Of a stretch of DNA of 64,000 bases, positions 34,875 to 43,703 are shown one piece after another. This DNA comes from Nocardioides carbamazepini. Lineage in GTDB: Bacteria > Actinomycetota > Actinomycetes > Propionibacteriales > Nocardioidaceae. The DNA is taken from contig NZ_JAHTLF010000024.1 of NCBI RefSeq assembly GCF_024614185.1, positions 186,025 to 250,024 on the forward strand. The letters are read 5' to 3'. Position 1 is the first letter of the stretch. Every line of letters starts with the position of its first letter. The notes under the pieces were generated by a model. That model saw only the letters and a list, made by a program, of their open reading frames with translations. It searched no databases and was not told the origin of the DNA. The position numbers and the translations under genes were made by a program.

Positions 34875-36467
34875 ATGAGCACGAACCCGTCCTCGGTCGG
34901 CCTCGGACCTGGCGATCCGGTCGACACCGGCGCCCCGACCATCCACGACGCCCGGCAGCGCCGGGCCATCCTGGCCGCGGTCTGCATCGCGCTGATGGCC
35001 GTCATCGCCTCCGTGACCGGCCTCAACGTCGCCCAGCCCGAGCTCGCGGTCGCGTTCGACGCCTCGCAGAGCACGGTGCTGTGGTTCATCAACCTCTACA
35101 CGATCAGCCTCGCCGCGCTGCTCCTACCACTGGGCGCACTGGGCGACCGGATCGGCCGCAAGCCGGTACTGCTGGTAGGCCTGACCGTCTTCGGCGTCGC
35201 GAACGTGGCAGCCGGCCTGGCCGACTCCTCGGAGATGATGCTCGCCTCCCGGTTCGCGGCCGGCGTCGGAGCAGCCATGATCATGCCGGTCACCCTCGCC
35301 GTGATCACGTCGACCTTTCCCGAGGAGGAGCGTGCGAAGGGCATCGGCGTGTGGACGGGCGTCGCGGGTGGTGGCGGCATCCTCGGCATGTACCTGTCCG
35401 CGCTGCTCGTCGACGTCGCGACCTGGCGCTGGCTCTTCGTCCTGCCCGTCGTTCTCGTCCTGGTCGCGGTCCTGATGATCGTGCGGTCGGTGCCCGACTC
35501 CCGCGAGCGCACCGAGCACCGGTTCGACACCATCGGCTCGACCACCTCGGCCCTCGCCGTGCTCGGGTTGATCTTCGCCCTCCACGAGGGACCGGTGCAC
35601 GGCTGGACCGAGCCCGCGACCCTCGTCGGTCTGGTCGGCGGCGTCCTGGCCGCGGTCGCCTTCGTCAGGTGGGAGCTGCGCCAGGCGGCACCCCTGCTCG
35701 ACGTACGACTCTTCGGCCAACGAGGCCTGGCCAGCGGGTCGGTCTCGCTGCTCGCCGTCTTCGGTGTGCAGGCCGGGATCTTCGTCGTGCTCTTCCCGTT
35801 CCTCCAAGCCGTGCTCGGATGGTCCGCGCTGCGCGCCACGCTGGCGATGATGCCGATGGCGGTGCTGATGATGCTCGCCTCCGGTCTCGCACCCCGGCTC
35901 GCCGCCCGCGTCGGTGCCCGGACCACCATGGCCACCGGCATCCTCCTCGGCGGCGCCGGTCTCGCCTTGATGGCCGGCCTGGTCTCGGTCCACGACGGCT
36001 ACCTTGCGGTCCTCCCCGGCATGCTGGCCATGGGCCTGGGCATGGGCCTGTCGATGACGCCCTCCACCGAGGCGATCACGAGCTCGCTGCCGCGCGAACG
36101 CCAAGGCGTCGCCTCCGCACTCAACGACGTCACCCGCGAGTTCGGCACCGCCCTGGGCGTCGCCCTGCTCGGAGCGATCCTCTCCGCCGGCTACCGGAGC
36201 GCCATCGACGACCAACTCGCCGGCGTCCCGGACGATGTAGCCGCCGCTGCCCGCGAGGGGGTCGCGAACGCCGTCGCCGCCGCCGATCGCGCCGCTCCCC
36301 AGAGCGACGCATTGGTCCGGGCGGCCCAGGAGTCGTTCGTCGAGGGCTGGCAGCACGCCATGTGGGCCGGCACCGCGGTCATGGCCGTCCTGTTCGTCTA
36401 CGTCCTCGCTCGCGGTCCCCGGCGCTCCGAGCCGGCCGTCACGGACCTCACGGAGGCGGTCTCATGA
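34875..36467 (+). CDS. MFS exporter, DHA2 (EmrB/QacA) family, 14 helices
   Basis: This 530-residue transporter shows the 14-helix DHA2 pattern. The loop 2-3 signature is LGDRIGRKPVLLVGL and motif C-like glycines are in GVWTGVAGGGGILG. NVAQPELAVAF in helix 1 and TREFGTALGVALLGAI late in the protein are typical of proton-driven multidrug exporters. It follows the methyltransferase and faces the XRE-cupin regulator, so drug or metabolite efflux under that repressor is plausible. The ATG at 34875 has GAAGGGAAA upstream. Its last 20 bp overlap a convergent small gene. Confidence 0.9.
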   Translation: MSTNPSSVGLGPGDPVDTGAPTIHDARQRRAILAAVCIALMAVIASVTGLNVAQPELAVAFDASQSTVLWFINLYTISLAALLLPLGALGDRIGRKPVLLVGLTVFGVANVAAGLADSSEMMLASRFAAGVGAAMIMPVTLAVITSTFPEEERAKGIGVWTGVAGGGGILGMYLSALLVDVATWRWLFVLPVVLVLVAVLMIVRSVPDSRERTEHRFDTIGSTTSALAVLGLIFALHEGPVHGWTEPATLVGLVGGVLAAVAFVRWELRQAAPLLDVRLFGQRGLASGSVSLLAVFGVQAGIFVVLFPFLQAVLGWSALRATLAMMPMAVLMMLASGLAPRLAARVGARTTMATGILLGGAGLALMAGLVSVHDGYLAVLPGMLAMGLGMGLSMTPSTEAITSSLPRERQGVASALNDVTREFGTALGVALLGAILSAGYRSAIDDQLAGVPDDVAAAAREGVANAVAAADRAAPQSDALVRAAQESFVEGWQHAMWAGTAVMAVLFVYVLARGPRRSEPAVTDLTEAVS

Positions 36468-36624
36468 CGCGATCGGGGTCACCGGAGTCGTCCGCCCCGT
36501 CGCCGGCCTCGGCGCGGCGGCGGAAGAAGATCACGATCCCCAGCACCACGAACGGGCCGAAGGCGAGCACGATCGTCGCGATCTGCTCCACGGGATGCAG
36601 CGCGCCGAGATGCAGCGCGATCAC
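36448..36624 (-). CDS. Small single-helix membrane protein, 58 residues
   Basis: This short ORF starts with a GTG that overlaps the TGA of the acyltransferase gene (GTGA), so it is translationally coupled to it. It has no homologue I can name. The sequence has a hydrophobic helix (IATIVLAFGPFVVLGIVIF) followed by FRRRAEAGDGADDSGDPD, giving a basic then acidic cytosolic tail by the positive-inside rule. Its 3' end overlaps the convergent exporter gene by 20 bp. It may anchor or assist the acyltransferase at the membrane, which is inference from coupling only. Confidence 0.6.
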   Translation of the reverse strand: MIALHLGALHPVEQIATIVLAFGPFVVLGIVIFFRRRAEAGDGADDSGDPDRVMRPPP

Positions 36625-38084
36625 GGCTCGTCCTTCGGCGGGCCCTTCCTGGCCGCACGGCGCCCGCGGGGAGCGCGCTGCCGGGTGGACGAGGACAGGT
36701 CGATCAGCTCGTCGAGCGCCTCGCGCACACAGGTGCCGAGGAGCTCGGCGTCCGGGATCCAGTCGCGGTCGGCGGTGATGCCGTAGAACACCCCGCCGTC
36801 GTACGACGTCACGCCGATCGCCAGCGGGTGCCCGGGCGTCAGCGGCGGGACCGGGTAGCTGGCGAGCATGCGCGCGCCGGCGGCGTACAGGGGGGCCTGC
36901 GGGCCGGGGACGTTGGTGACCGAGAGCTGGTAGCCGCGGCGCAGCTCGATGGCCGCCACCCGCGACCCGATCGCGTGGAAGGTGGTCGGGGCGAAGCCGG
37001 CGATCCCGGCGAGCCGGTTGGCGGCGACGCTGCGGCCGGTGTCCTTGTGCGCCTGGAAGGAGTAGGACACCTGGTGCAGACGCACCACCGGGCTCGGCTC
37101 CCCCACCGGCAGGTCGACGAAGTGCGCGGCGATCTGGCTGCCGAGCGAGGTCGCCTCGAGCTCCTCGTCGATGACGGAGACGGGAACGACGGCACGCACC
37201 TGGCGCAGTCCGCCGAGCGACTCGGCGCGGGTCATCAGCCAGGCCCGCAGGGCACCGGTGAGGGTGGCGAGGATGACGTCGTTGACCGTGCCGCCGTGGG
37301 CCTCGCGGACCCGGCGGTAGTCGGCCAGGCGGGTCTCGACGGTCACGATCCGGCGCTGCTGGGACAGCGGGCCGCTGATGACGCCGCCGGTCCTGGGCCG
37401 GCGGCCGGTCGCGGCCGCGAGGAACGACCGGGCGCGCTCACTGCGCCGGTCGGCCGTGCGGGCCAACGCCCGCGAGCCGGTGCGCACGGTGTCGATCAGC
37501 TCGCCGGCGTCGGTGAGGTTGTCGCGCACCGCGCCGGCCAGCAGGTGGGCCGGGCTGAGCGGGCGCCGCGGGCGCCAGTCGTCGGGCTCGAGCGTGCGGG
37601 CCTCCGGCTGGAGGTCGAGCAGCAGCTGACCGAGGTCGACGGTGTGGATGCCGTCGACGAGCGCCTGGTGCGCCTTGGAGAGCAGCGCGACCCGGCCGCC
37701 CTCGAGGCCCTCGACGAAGTAGATCTCCCACAGGGGACGGCTGCGGTCGAGCGGGCGGGACACGATCCGCGAGACCAGCTCGAGCAGCTGGGCGGACGTG
37801 CCGGGACGCGGGAGCGCGGAGCGTCGTACGTGGAAGCCGAGGTCGAACTTCTCGTCGTCGACCCATACCGGGCTGGCCAGGTGGCCGGGGATCGCCTGCA
37901 GCCGCTGACGGTAGCGCGGCACGAACGCGATCCGGTCGCGGATCAGCTCGACCAGGCGGGCGTGGTCGAACCCCCCGGGACCCTCGCCGGGCTCGAAGAT
38001 CTCGATGGTCGCGTTGTGCTGCGGCGTCTGCGGCGACTCCTGCTCGAGGAACGTCAGGTCGCGCGGACGCACCCGATCCACCAC
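36621..38084 (-). CDS. WS/DGAT-family O-acyltransferase with altered active-site motif
   Basis: This 487-residue protein fits the wax ester synthase/diacylglycerol acyltransferase family: a PLDRSRPLWEIYFVEGL segment, NDVILATLTGALR, and the C-terminal DUF1298-type region with TNVPGPQAPLYAAGA. The catalytic motif HHxxxDG reads HQALVDG: the first His is kept and the second is Gln. In studied enzymes the second His is important for activity, so this member may be weak, altered or inactive. The GTG at 38084 is the likely start. The gene is coupled to a small membrane protein downstream and divergent from a cupredoxin lipoprotein gene. Confidence 0.88.
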   Translation of the reverse strand: MVDRVRPRDLTFLEQESPQTPQHNATIEIFEPGEGPGGFDHARLVELIRDRIAFVPRYRQRLQAIPGHLASPVWVDDEKFDLGFHVRRSALPRPGTSAQLLELVSRIVSRPLDRSRPLWEIYFVEGLEGGRVALLSKAHQALVDGIHTVDLGQLLLDLQPEARTLEPDDWRPRRPLSPAHLLAGAVRDNLTDAGELIDTVRTGSRALARTADRRSERARSFLAAATGRRPRTGGVISGPLSQQRRIVTVETRLADYRRVREAHGGTVNDVILATLTGALRAWLMTRAESLGGLRQVRAVVPVSVIDEELEATSLGSQIAAHFVDLPVGEPSPVVRLHQVSYSFQAHKDTGRSVAANRLAGIAGFAPTTFHAIGSRVAAIELRRGYQLSVTNVPGPQAPLYAAGARMLASYPVPPLTPGHPLAIGVTSYDGGVFYGITADRDWIPDAELLGTCVREALDELIDLSSSTRQRAPRGRRAARKGPPKDEP

Positions 38085-38182
38085 GTCGTTCTCCAGCCTC
38101 TGGACGGAACCCCCGGACGATCAGCGACCAGCCCCATCCGGCCGCCTTGGGATCACATGAGATTCTGGCAGACGACACCGAT

Positions 38183-38206
38183 CATCCGCGGATTCGTCCG
38201 CGGGTG
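38183..38206 (+). promoter_or_regulatory. Leader hairpin with UUCG tetraloop upstream of cupredoxin gene
   Basis: A 10-bp stem (38183-38192 with 38197-38206, one G-T pair) closes on a TTCG loop and lies 9 bp before the AGGAGG ribosome site of the lipoprotein gene. This very stable structure probably forms in its mRNA leader and could affect stability or translation. It also sits in the divergent promoter region of the acyltransferase. Confidence 0.5.
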
Positions 38207-38225
38207 TTCTGCGACAGGAGGAAGC

Positions 38226-38585
38226 ATGCAGCGGCTGCGCATCGTCGGCGCGGCGCTCGCCGGGTTCATGCTCCTCGGGACCGCCACCGCGTGCGGCTCC
38301 GAGGACAAGGCGGGCTCCGACGAGAAGGTCGTCGTCGACATCACCGTCAAGGACGGCGAGATCACCCCGAAGGGCGACCGGGTCAAGGTCGCGGCCGGCC
38401 AGCCGATCGACCTCGTCGTGACCGCCGACACCGCGGGCTCGCTGCACATGCACTCCGACCCGGAGCAGGAGTTCGCCTACGACGTCGGGACCAAGACGTT
38501 CCCGGTCTCGATCGACCGGCCCGGCGTCATCGAGGTCGAGTCGCACGACCCGGCGCAGATCATCGTGCAGCTCGAAGTCCGATGA
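38226..38585 (+). CDS. Cupredoxin-like lipoprotein
   Basis: This 119-residue protein has a signal peptide with hydrophobic core (IVGAALAGFMLLGTAT) and a lipobox-like ATAC giving C23, so it is probably lipid-anchored outside the membrane. The mature part is a short cupredoxin-type beta barrel (VVVDITVKDGEITPKGDRVKV, then VTADTAGSLHMHS). The histidines in LHMH and the final ESHDP could bind copper, but the classic Cys ligand is absent. The start at 38226 follows AGGAGG. Its stop overlaps the next gene's ATG, so it works with that membrane protein. Confidence 0.8.
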   Translation: MQRLRIVGAALAGFMLLGTATACGSEDKAGSDEKVVVDITVKDGEITPKGDRVKVAAGQPIDLVVTADTAGSLHMHSDPEQEFAYDVGTKTFPVSIDRPGVIEVESHDPAQIIVQLEVR

Positions 38586-39916
38586 TCCCTGCCTCCGGCA
38601 CCGTCGAGGCGCACGGCATCGGCGGCCAGGCCGACCTGCCGATCTCGCTCGAGCTCGCGGTGTCCGGCGCGGTCGCCGCGCTCGTCGTCTCCTTCACCGT
38701 CCTCGCCGTCGCCTGGCGCCGTCCGCGGTACGACGCGGGCGCGTTCCCCGGCATCCCCGCTCCCCGCTTCCTCGACGTCATCACCGGGTCGGCGGCCTTC
38801 CGGGTCGCGCTGCGCGCGGTCGGCATGGTCATCGCCCTGTTCGCCGTGTTCACCGCGGTCTTCGGCCAGGACAGCCTGACGAACCCGTTCTTCGGGATCG
38901 TCTACGTCTGGTGGTGGGTCGGCCTGATCTTCGCCTCGGCGCTCCTCGGCCCGGTGTGGCGGGCGATCAGCCCGGTCCGGACCATCAACGCGGGCATCGC
39001 CCGGCTCTCGGGCAGTGACCCCGACGAGGGCCTGGTCCACTATCCCGACTGGCTGGGCTACTGGCCCGCGGCGCTCGGCCTCTTCGCGTTCGTCTGGCTG
39101 GAGCTGGCCTATACGACTCCGACCGAGCTGGGCTCGGTGCGTCTGTGGTGCGCGGTCTACGTCGGCGCGATGCTCATCGGCGGCGCCGTGTTCGGCAACC
39201 GCTTCTACGAGAGCGCCGACCCGTTCGAGGTCTACTCGTCGCTGATCGCGAAGCTCTCGCCGTGGGCGCGGGTGGACGGGCGCCTCGTGCTCCGCAGTCC
39301 GCTGGCCAACCTGGCGACGATCCCCTCGGCGCCGGGCCTGATCGGCGTCGTCGGCGTCCTCTTCGGCAGCACCGCCTTCGACTCCTTCGCGGAGTCGTCC
39401 TTCTGGGTCAAGACCTACCAGAACGCCTCGGTGAGCAAGTTCCTGCTCGACAACGTGGCACTGGTCGTGTTCTGCGTGGTGGCGGGCCTGCTGTTCAGCA
39501 TCGGCAGCGCGCTCACGCCGTCACGTGAGGGACTGTCACGCCGTGACCTGCCGCGCCGCTACGCCCACTCGATCGTGCCGATCATTCTCGGCTACATCGT
39601 CGCCCACTACCTGACCCTGTTCATCGACGTCGGGACGCAGACCCTGGCGCGGGCCAGCGACCCGCTGGGCAAGGGGTGGGACATCCTGGGCACGGCGGCA
39701 CTCGAGCCGTCGTACTGGTTCTCGTATCACCCGGAGGTCCTCGCGACGATCAAGGTGCTGGCGGTCGTGGTCGGGCACGTCGTCGCGGCCGTCGCGGCAC
39801 ACGACCGGGCGCTGAGCCTGCTCCCCCAGCGCGACCAGATCACCGGCCAGCTGCCACTGCTGGTGGTCATGGTCGGCTTCACCGCCGGCGGGCTGTTCCT
39901 GCTGTTCAGCGCCTGA
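38582..39916 (+). CDS. Polytopic membrane protein coupled to cupredoxin lipoprotein
   Basis: This 444-residue protein has about 10 predicted helices, starting at residue ~25 (LAVSGAVAALVVSFTVLAVAW). Its conserved-looking loops include GPVWRAISPVRTINAG, HYPDWLGYWPAALGLFAFVWLEL and RRYAHSIVPIILGYIVAHYLTL. The paired His residues in membrane segments (AHS, AHY, GHVVAAVAAHD) could bind metal or heme. I do not recognise an enzyme family. It overlaps the cupredoxin gene by 4 nt (ATGA), so the two are a functional unit, perhaps in copper or redox biology; that is inference. Confidence 0.8.
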   Translation: MIPASGTVEAHGIGGQADLPISLELAVSGAVAALVVSFTVLAVAWRRPRYDAGAFPGIPAPRFLDVITGSAAFRVALRAVGMVIALFAVFTAVFGQDSLTNPFFGIVYVWWWVGLIFASALLGPVWRAISPVRTINAGIARLSGSDPDEGLVHYPDWLGYWPAALGLFAFVWLELAYTTPTELGSVRLWCAVYVGAMLIGGAVFGNRFYESADPFEVYSSLIAKLSPWARVDGRLVLRSPLANLATIPSAPGLIGVVGVLFGSTAFDSFAESSFWVKTYQNASVSKFLLDNVALVVFCVVAGLLFSIGSALTPSREGLSRRDLPRRYAHSIVPIILGYIVAHYLTLFIDVGTQTLARASDPLGKGWDILGTAALEPSYWFSYHPEVLATIKVLAVVVGHVVAAVAAHDRALSLLPQRDQITGQLPLLVVMVGFTAGGLFLLFSA

Positions 39917-39998
39917 CCGGACGTACCTCGGTCGGTGTGCTGGTTGGATGCGCCGTCCAGCCAGCCGGTCGGTCGGTCGGTGCGACTCAGCGTGTCCC

Positions 39999-40544
39999 CT
40001 ATTCGTGCAGCAAACCCTCCGACACACACCGCGCCGTCTGCGTGACCTTCTTCATCCCCGCCGGCGCATAGTCGTAACGCACCGACCGATACACCGTCAC
40101 CGGCACCCCCGGTGGCGTCGGCTCGGTCAACCCCACCGGCGTATGCGTCGCCGCGAGCAGGTTGTCCTTCGTGAACTCGTTACGGACCGGCGGCCGGTCA
40201 TGACGCACCGCCTCGGGCTGCCACACCTCGATCGCGTTCCCGACCTTGTCGTAGCCGTACCTCGTCTTCGCCGTGCCCTGACCACCACCCGGCCCCGGAG
40301 CCTCGATCTGAGCCAACAGGTTGTCACTCGTCCACACCTGCGTCGTGGTCTTCCCCTCCGGATTGACCGCCGAGACCAGATTCCCCGCCCCGTCATAGAC
40401 GTACTGCGTCTTCTCGTCCTGCGACGGCAACGGCCCACCGTCATCCGGGTCATAGGCCTGACCCTCGGTCTCCTCCACCAGACCATCCGCGAAGTACGAC
40501 GTCCGCGTCACACTCCCCTTCGCATCCGTCGACGACACCAACCG
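39999..40544 (-). pseudogene. Rhs/YD-repeat core fragment A
   Basis: On the minus strand this 546-bp stretch encodes YD-repeat sequence (GSVTRTSYFADGLVEETEG, YVYDGAGNLVSAVNPEG, RYGYDKVGNAIEVWQ). It is colinear with main Rhs gene positions ~51233-51742. Homology stops abruptly at 40544 upstream and near 40030 downstream, where the frame runs 10 more codons to TAG at 39999. There is no start codon and no toxin tip. It is a remnant of a former cassette. Confidence 0.85.
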
Positions 40545-40842
40545 ACACCACCCAGGTGACGGCCTACAACACTCATCTCGACCACGGCAGGCCACCACTC
40601 GCCTCAGAGACGGTCGGCGCGGCGCGCACCCGCAGGCAGCAAGCCACTCTGGATGTCGATCTGAGCAACCTTGGAAACGGCGTCATCAGATTGATGCCCC
40701 GCCGCTCGTGGTCGTGGCACGGACGTTGAACGGCATCATGATCAGCGTGGTCGCCACGTCAACGGCACGCATCCACAACTCTCATCAAGACCACCCAAGG
40801 TGCTTGGCGACAGCGTTATCGCCGAGCGACGTGGTGGCGAAC
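40545..40842. other. Unassigned remnant DNA between Rhs fragment and IS3 element
   Basis: This ~300-bp stretch has no convincing ORF on either strand. Its minus strand encodes a short open tail ending ATTSLGDNAVAKHLGWS at 40785, which could be the end of a lost tip or immunity gene. GC is slightly lower than in the chromosome on either side. I see no other structure. Confidence 0.4.
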
Positions 40843-40893
40843 TGAATCGCCCCGGGTCTGATGGAGGCTCTCAATCCATGGAGGATGAGAGTC

Positions 40894-41214
40894 ATGGCAG
40901 CACCCAGGAAGTACCCCGACGAGCTGCGTGAGCGGGCCACCCGGATGGCGGTGGAACTGCGGCAGGACCCGGCCACAAAGCAGGGAGCGATCGCTCGTGT
41001 GGCCGAACAGCTCGGCATGCATCCGGAGACCCTGCGGAACTGGGTCCGGCAGGCCGAGATCGACGGCGGTGTCCGGCCGGGCACGACCACCGCTGAGGCG
41101 CAGCGGATCGCAGAGCTCGAGCAACAGGTCCGTGAGTTGAAGCGGACCAACGAGATCCTCAAGACGTCCGCAGCGTTTTTCGCCGCGGCGGAGCTCGACC
41201 GCAAAATCAAGTAG
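40894..41214 (+). CDS. IS3-family transposase OrfA (HTH)
   Basis: This 106-residue protein has the HTH_Tnp_1 helix-turn-helix (KYPDELRERATRMAVELRQ to LGMHPETLRNWVRQAE) and a C-terminal leucine-zipper region (AQRIAELEQQVRELKRTNEILK). OrfA binds the element ends. The ATG at 40894 follows GGAGGATGAGAG. The -1 frame then continues as orfB; a GTTTTTC run at 41176-41182 is a possible slippage site for the usual OrfAB fusion. Confidence 0.87.
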   Translation: MAAPRKYPDELRERATRMAVELRQDPATKQGAIARVAEQLGMHPETLRNWVRQAEIDGGVRPGTTTAEAQRIAELEQQVRELKRTNEILKTSAAFFAAAELDRKIK

Positions 41215-41237
41215 TCCAACGGGAGGTCCCGGTCGCG

Positions 41238-41876
41238 GTGATCGTCGACTACATCGACGCCCACCGCGACCGGATCGTGGAGGGCAAGAGGCTCGGAGTC
41301 GAGCCGATCTGCGAGGCCCTGCGTGAAGCAGGCGTGCAGATCGCTCCGAGCACCTACTACGCGACCAAGACCAGGCAGCCGTCCGCCCGTTCGGTGCGCG
41401 ACGCCGCACTGGTCGAGGACATCAAGGTCGCCCACAAGGCCAACCTGGGTGTCTACGGCGCGCGGAAGATCCACGCCGAGCTCAACCGCGAAGGCATCCC
41501 GGTGGCGCGGTGCACCGTGGAGCGGCTGATGCGTGCCGAGGGTCTTCGGGGTATCCCCCGGGAGAAGACCCGTAAGACCACCATCGGCGACGGCGCGGAG
41601 ACCGAACGCCTCGAGGATCTCGTGAACCGCAAGTTCGTCGCCACCGGTCCGAACCAGCTCTGGGTAGCCGACCTGACCTACGTCCGCACCCACGCCGGCT
41701 GGACCTACGTCGCCTTCGTCCTGGACGTGTTCAGCCGGATGATCGTCGGCTGGCAGGTGTCCACCAGCCTGCGGACCGACCTGGCGCTGGACGCCCTCGA
41801 CATGGGCCTGTGGAACCGGCAGCGCGCCCGCCAGGACGTCACCGGCCTGGTCCACCACAGCGACAGAGGCGTGCAA
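41238..41876 (+). pseudogene. IS3-family transposase OrfB, 5' part (disrupted)
   Basis: The frame encodes the integrase-like OrfB start (VDYIDAHRDRIVEGKRLGVEPICEAL), the HTH_21 region GVYGARKIHAELNREG, the first catalytic Asp in WVADLTYVRT and the second in HHSDRGVQ. It stops being OrfB directly after GVQ at 41876, where an IS30 element is inserted. The remainder lies at 43330-43673. Transposition by this copy would need excision of the insert. Confidence 0.88.
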
Positions 41877-43328
41877 GGCGAAATCAACCGGTCGTCGCAA
41901 CACCTCGTCATGGGAGGTGTTCAGTGGTCCGTCGACAGCAAGCAGCAGACCGAGCGATCCGAGCGAAGCTCCGGTCGCCGGGGCATCCGAAGTTCCAGCG
42001 TCATGTCGAGGCGGCGTTCTGGGGGCAGATCGCCGAGGGCCTGTTACCCGAGGAGGCCGCGGCAGTTGCCGGCGTGGCGCAGGCCGTCGGTGCGCGCTGG
42101 TTCCACAACGCTGGCGGCATGCCGCCGTTCGACATCAAGAAGCAACCGTCGGGCCGATACCTCTCGTTCGCTGAGCGCGAGGAGATCGCGCTCCTCAAAG
42201 CCCAGGACAAGGGCGTACGGGAGATCGCGCGAGAGGTCGGTCGTGATCCCGGAACGATCTCTCGAGAACTGCGCCGCAATGCCGCTACCCGCAGCGGCAA
42301 GTCCGAGTACCGAGCGTCGGTGGCGCAGTGGAAGGCCGACATGGCAGCCAAGCGGCCCAAGGTCGCGAAGTTGGTCGCCAACCCACGGCTGCACGCCTAC
42401 GTTCAGGAGCGGCTGACCGGGCAGATCAGCCGTCCTGACGGGACGGTGGTCGCGGGGCCGCAGGCCCCGAGGTTCACCGGTCGCAACAAGCCACACCGCA
42501 AGGACCGGCCGTGGACGAGGGCGTGGAGCCCGGAGCAGATCGCGAACCGGATCAAGCTCGACTTCCCCGATGATGAATCCATGCGTATCAGCCACGAGGC
42601 GATCTACCAGTCGCTCTACATCGAGGGCCGTGGCGCGCTCAAACGTGAGCTGGTCTGGTGCCTTCGGACTGGCCGGGCTTTACGGGCACCGCGGGAGCGA
42701 TCGCATCGCAAGACCTGGGCACACGTCACCCCAGAGACGCTGATCAGTGAACGGCCCGCTGAGGCTGATGACCGCGCCGTTCCGGGCCATTGGGAAGGCG
42801 ATCTCCTGATCGGCTTGGAACGCTCGGCGATCGGCACCGTCGTCGACCGCACGACCAAGTACACGCTGCTGGTGCACCTGCCGCGCGAGGAGGGCTACCG
42901 GCACAAGGAGACCCCGAAGAACGGACCCGCGTTGGCCGGCTATGGCGCGATCACGATGAAGACCGCGTTGGCGAACACGATGTCGACCTTGCCGACCGAG
43001 CTGGCCAGGTCGCTGACCTGGGACCGGGGCAAGGAGATGTCCGCGCACGCCGAGTTCAAGGTCGAGACCGGCATCCCGGTCTTCTTCGCGGACCCGCAGT
43101 CGCCCTGGCAGCGCGGCACCAACGAGAACACCAACGGACTGCTGCGCCAGTACTTCCCCAAGGGCACCGACCTGTCGCGTTGGTCGGCCGAGGATCTCGA
43201 GGCCGTCGCTCACGCCCTGAACACCAGACCCCGCAGGGCCCTTGGCTGGAGGACCCCCGCCGAGGCGTTCAACGAGCACCTACTGTTGCTCCAACAAGCC
43301 GGTGTTGCATCGGCCGGTTGAACCTGGT
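41877..43328 (+). mobile_element. IS30-family element inserted in IS3 orfB
   Basis: The 1452-bp element is flanked by a 3-bp direct repeat CAA (41874-41876 and 43329-43331), matching the 2-3-bp duplications of IS30. The two ends share an imperfect inverted repeat: TCAACCGG then GCAACACC appear in the same spacing at 41884 and, inverted, near 43321. Removing the element restores GVQ-YRAIRYTERL in OrfB exactly. Confidence 0.9.
41924..43321 (+). CDS. IS30-family transposase
   Basis: This 465-residue transposase is intact. It has an N-terminal helical DNA-binding region, a central IS30 helix-turn-helix (LSFAEREEIALLKAQDKGVREIAREVGRDPGTISRELRRN) and a DDE domain. Catalytic residues are the Asp in HWEGDLLIG, the Asp in LTWDRGKEM and the Glu in QRGTNENTNGLLRQYFPKGTD. 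The GTG at 41924 has GGGAGG 6 nt upstream and lies inside the element, so the longer frame into IS3 is rejected. Being intact, it may still be active. Confidence 0.93.
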   Translation: MVRRQQAADRAIRAKLRSPGHPKFQRHVEAAFWGQIAEGLLPEEAAAVAGVAQAVGARWFHNAGGMPPFDIKKQPSGRYLSFAEREEIALLKAQDKGVREIAREVGRDPGTISRELRRNAATRSGKSEYRASVAQWKADMAAKRPKVAKLVANPRLHAYVQERLTGQISRPDGTVVAGPQAPRFTGRNKPHRKDRPWTRAWSPEQIANRIKLDFPDDESMRISHEAIYQSLYIEGRGALKRELVWCLRTGRALRAPRERSHRKTWAHVTPETLISERPAEADDRAVPGHWEGDLLIGLERSAIGTVVDRTTKYTLLVHLPREEGYRHKETPKNGPALAGYGAITMKTALANTMSTLPTELARSLTWDRGKEMSAHAEFKVETGIPVFFADPQSPWQRGTNENTNGLLRQYFPKGTDLSRWSAEDLEAVAHALNTRPRRALGWRTPAEAFNEHLLLLQQAGVASAG

Positions 43329-43329
43329 C

Positions 43330-43673
43330 AATATCGAGCGATCCGCTACACCGAGCGGCTCGCTGAGGCCGAGGCCGTCGCGTCGGTCGGAAGCCGTGGC
43401 GATTCATATGACAATGCGATGGCTGAGGCGCTGAACTCGCTGTTCAAGGCCGAGTGCATCCGCAACCCGATCATGCGCCCCAAGGGCGGCTGGAAGTCGG
43501 TTACCGATGTCGAGATCGCCGTCGCCGAATACGTCGACTGGTACAACCACCGACGCCTTCACGGCGAGATCGGGCTCGTCCCGCCCGCCGAGTTCGAGGC
43601 CAACCACTGGGCCACCATCACACCCGCGCACTACCCTCAGACACCCGTCCCGACCGGGGCTGGTTCCAAGTAA
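43330..43673 (+). pseudogene. IS3-family transposase OrfB, 3' part
   Basis: This is the rest of the disrupted OrfB, resuming with YRAIRYTERLAEAEAVASVG. It holds the last catalytic Glu region SYDNAMAEALNSLFKAE and the VDWYNHRRLHGEIGLVPPAEFE block that ends IS3 transposases, with a TAA at 43673. It has no start of its own. Confidence 0.88.
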
Positions 43674-43703
43674 CCGAGCCTCCACGAAACCCGGGGCGAT
43701 TCA

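Larger units (their letters stand above)
40843..43703 (+). mobile_element. IS3-family element, interrupted by an IS30-family element
   Basis: Ends are 27-bp imperfect inverted repeats: 40843-40869 starts TGAATCGCCCCGGG and 43677-43703 is its reverse complement at 24 of 27 positions. Inside are orfA (HTH) and orfB (DDE integrase). Without the inserted IS30 element and its duplicated CAA the length would be 1406 bp, within the IS3 range. I do not see a clean target duplication: left flank GAAC, right flank ACCT. Confidence 0.85.
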
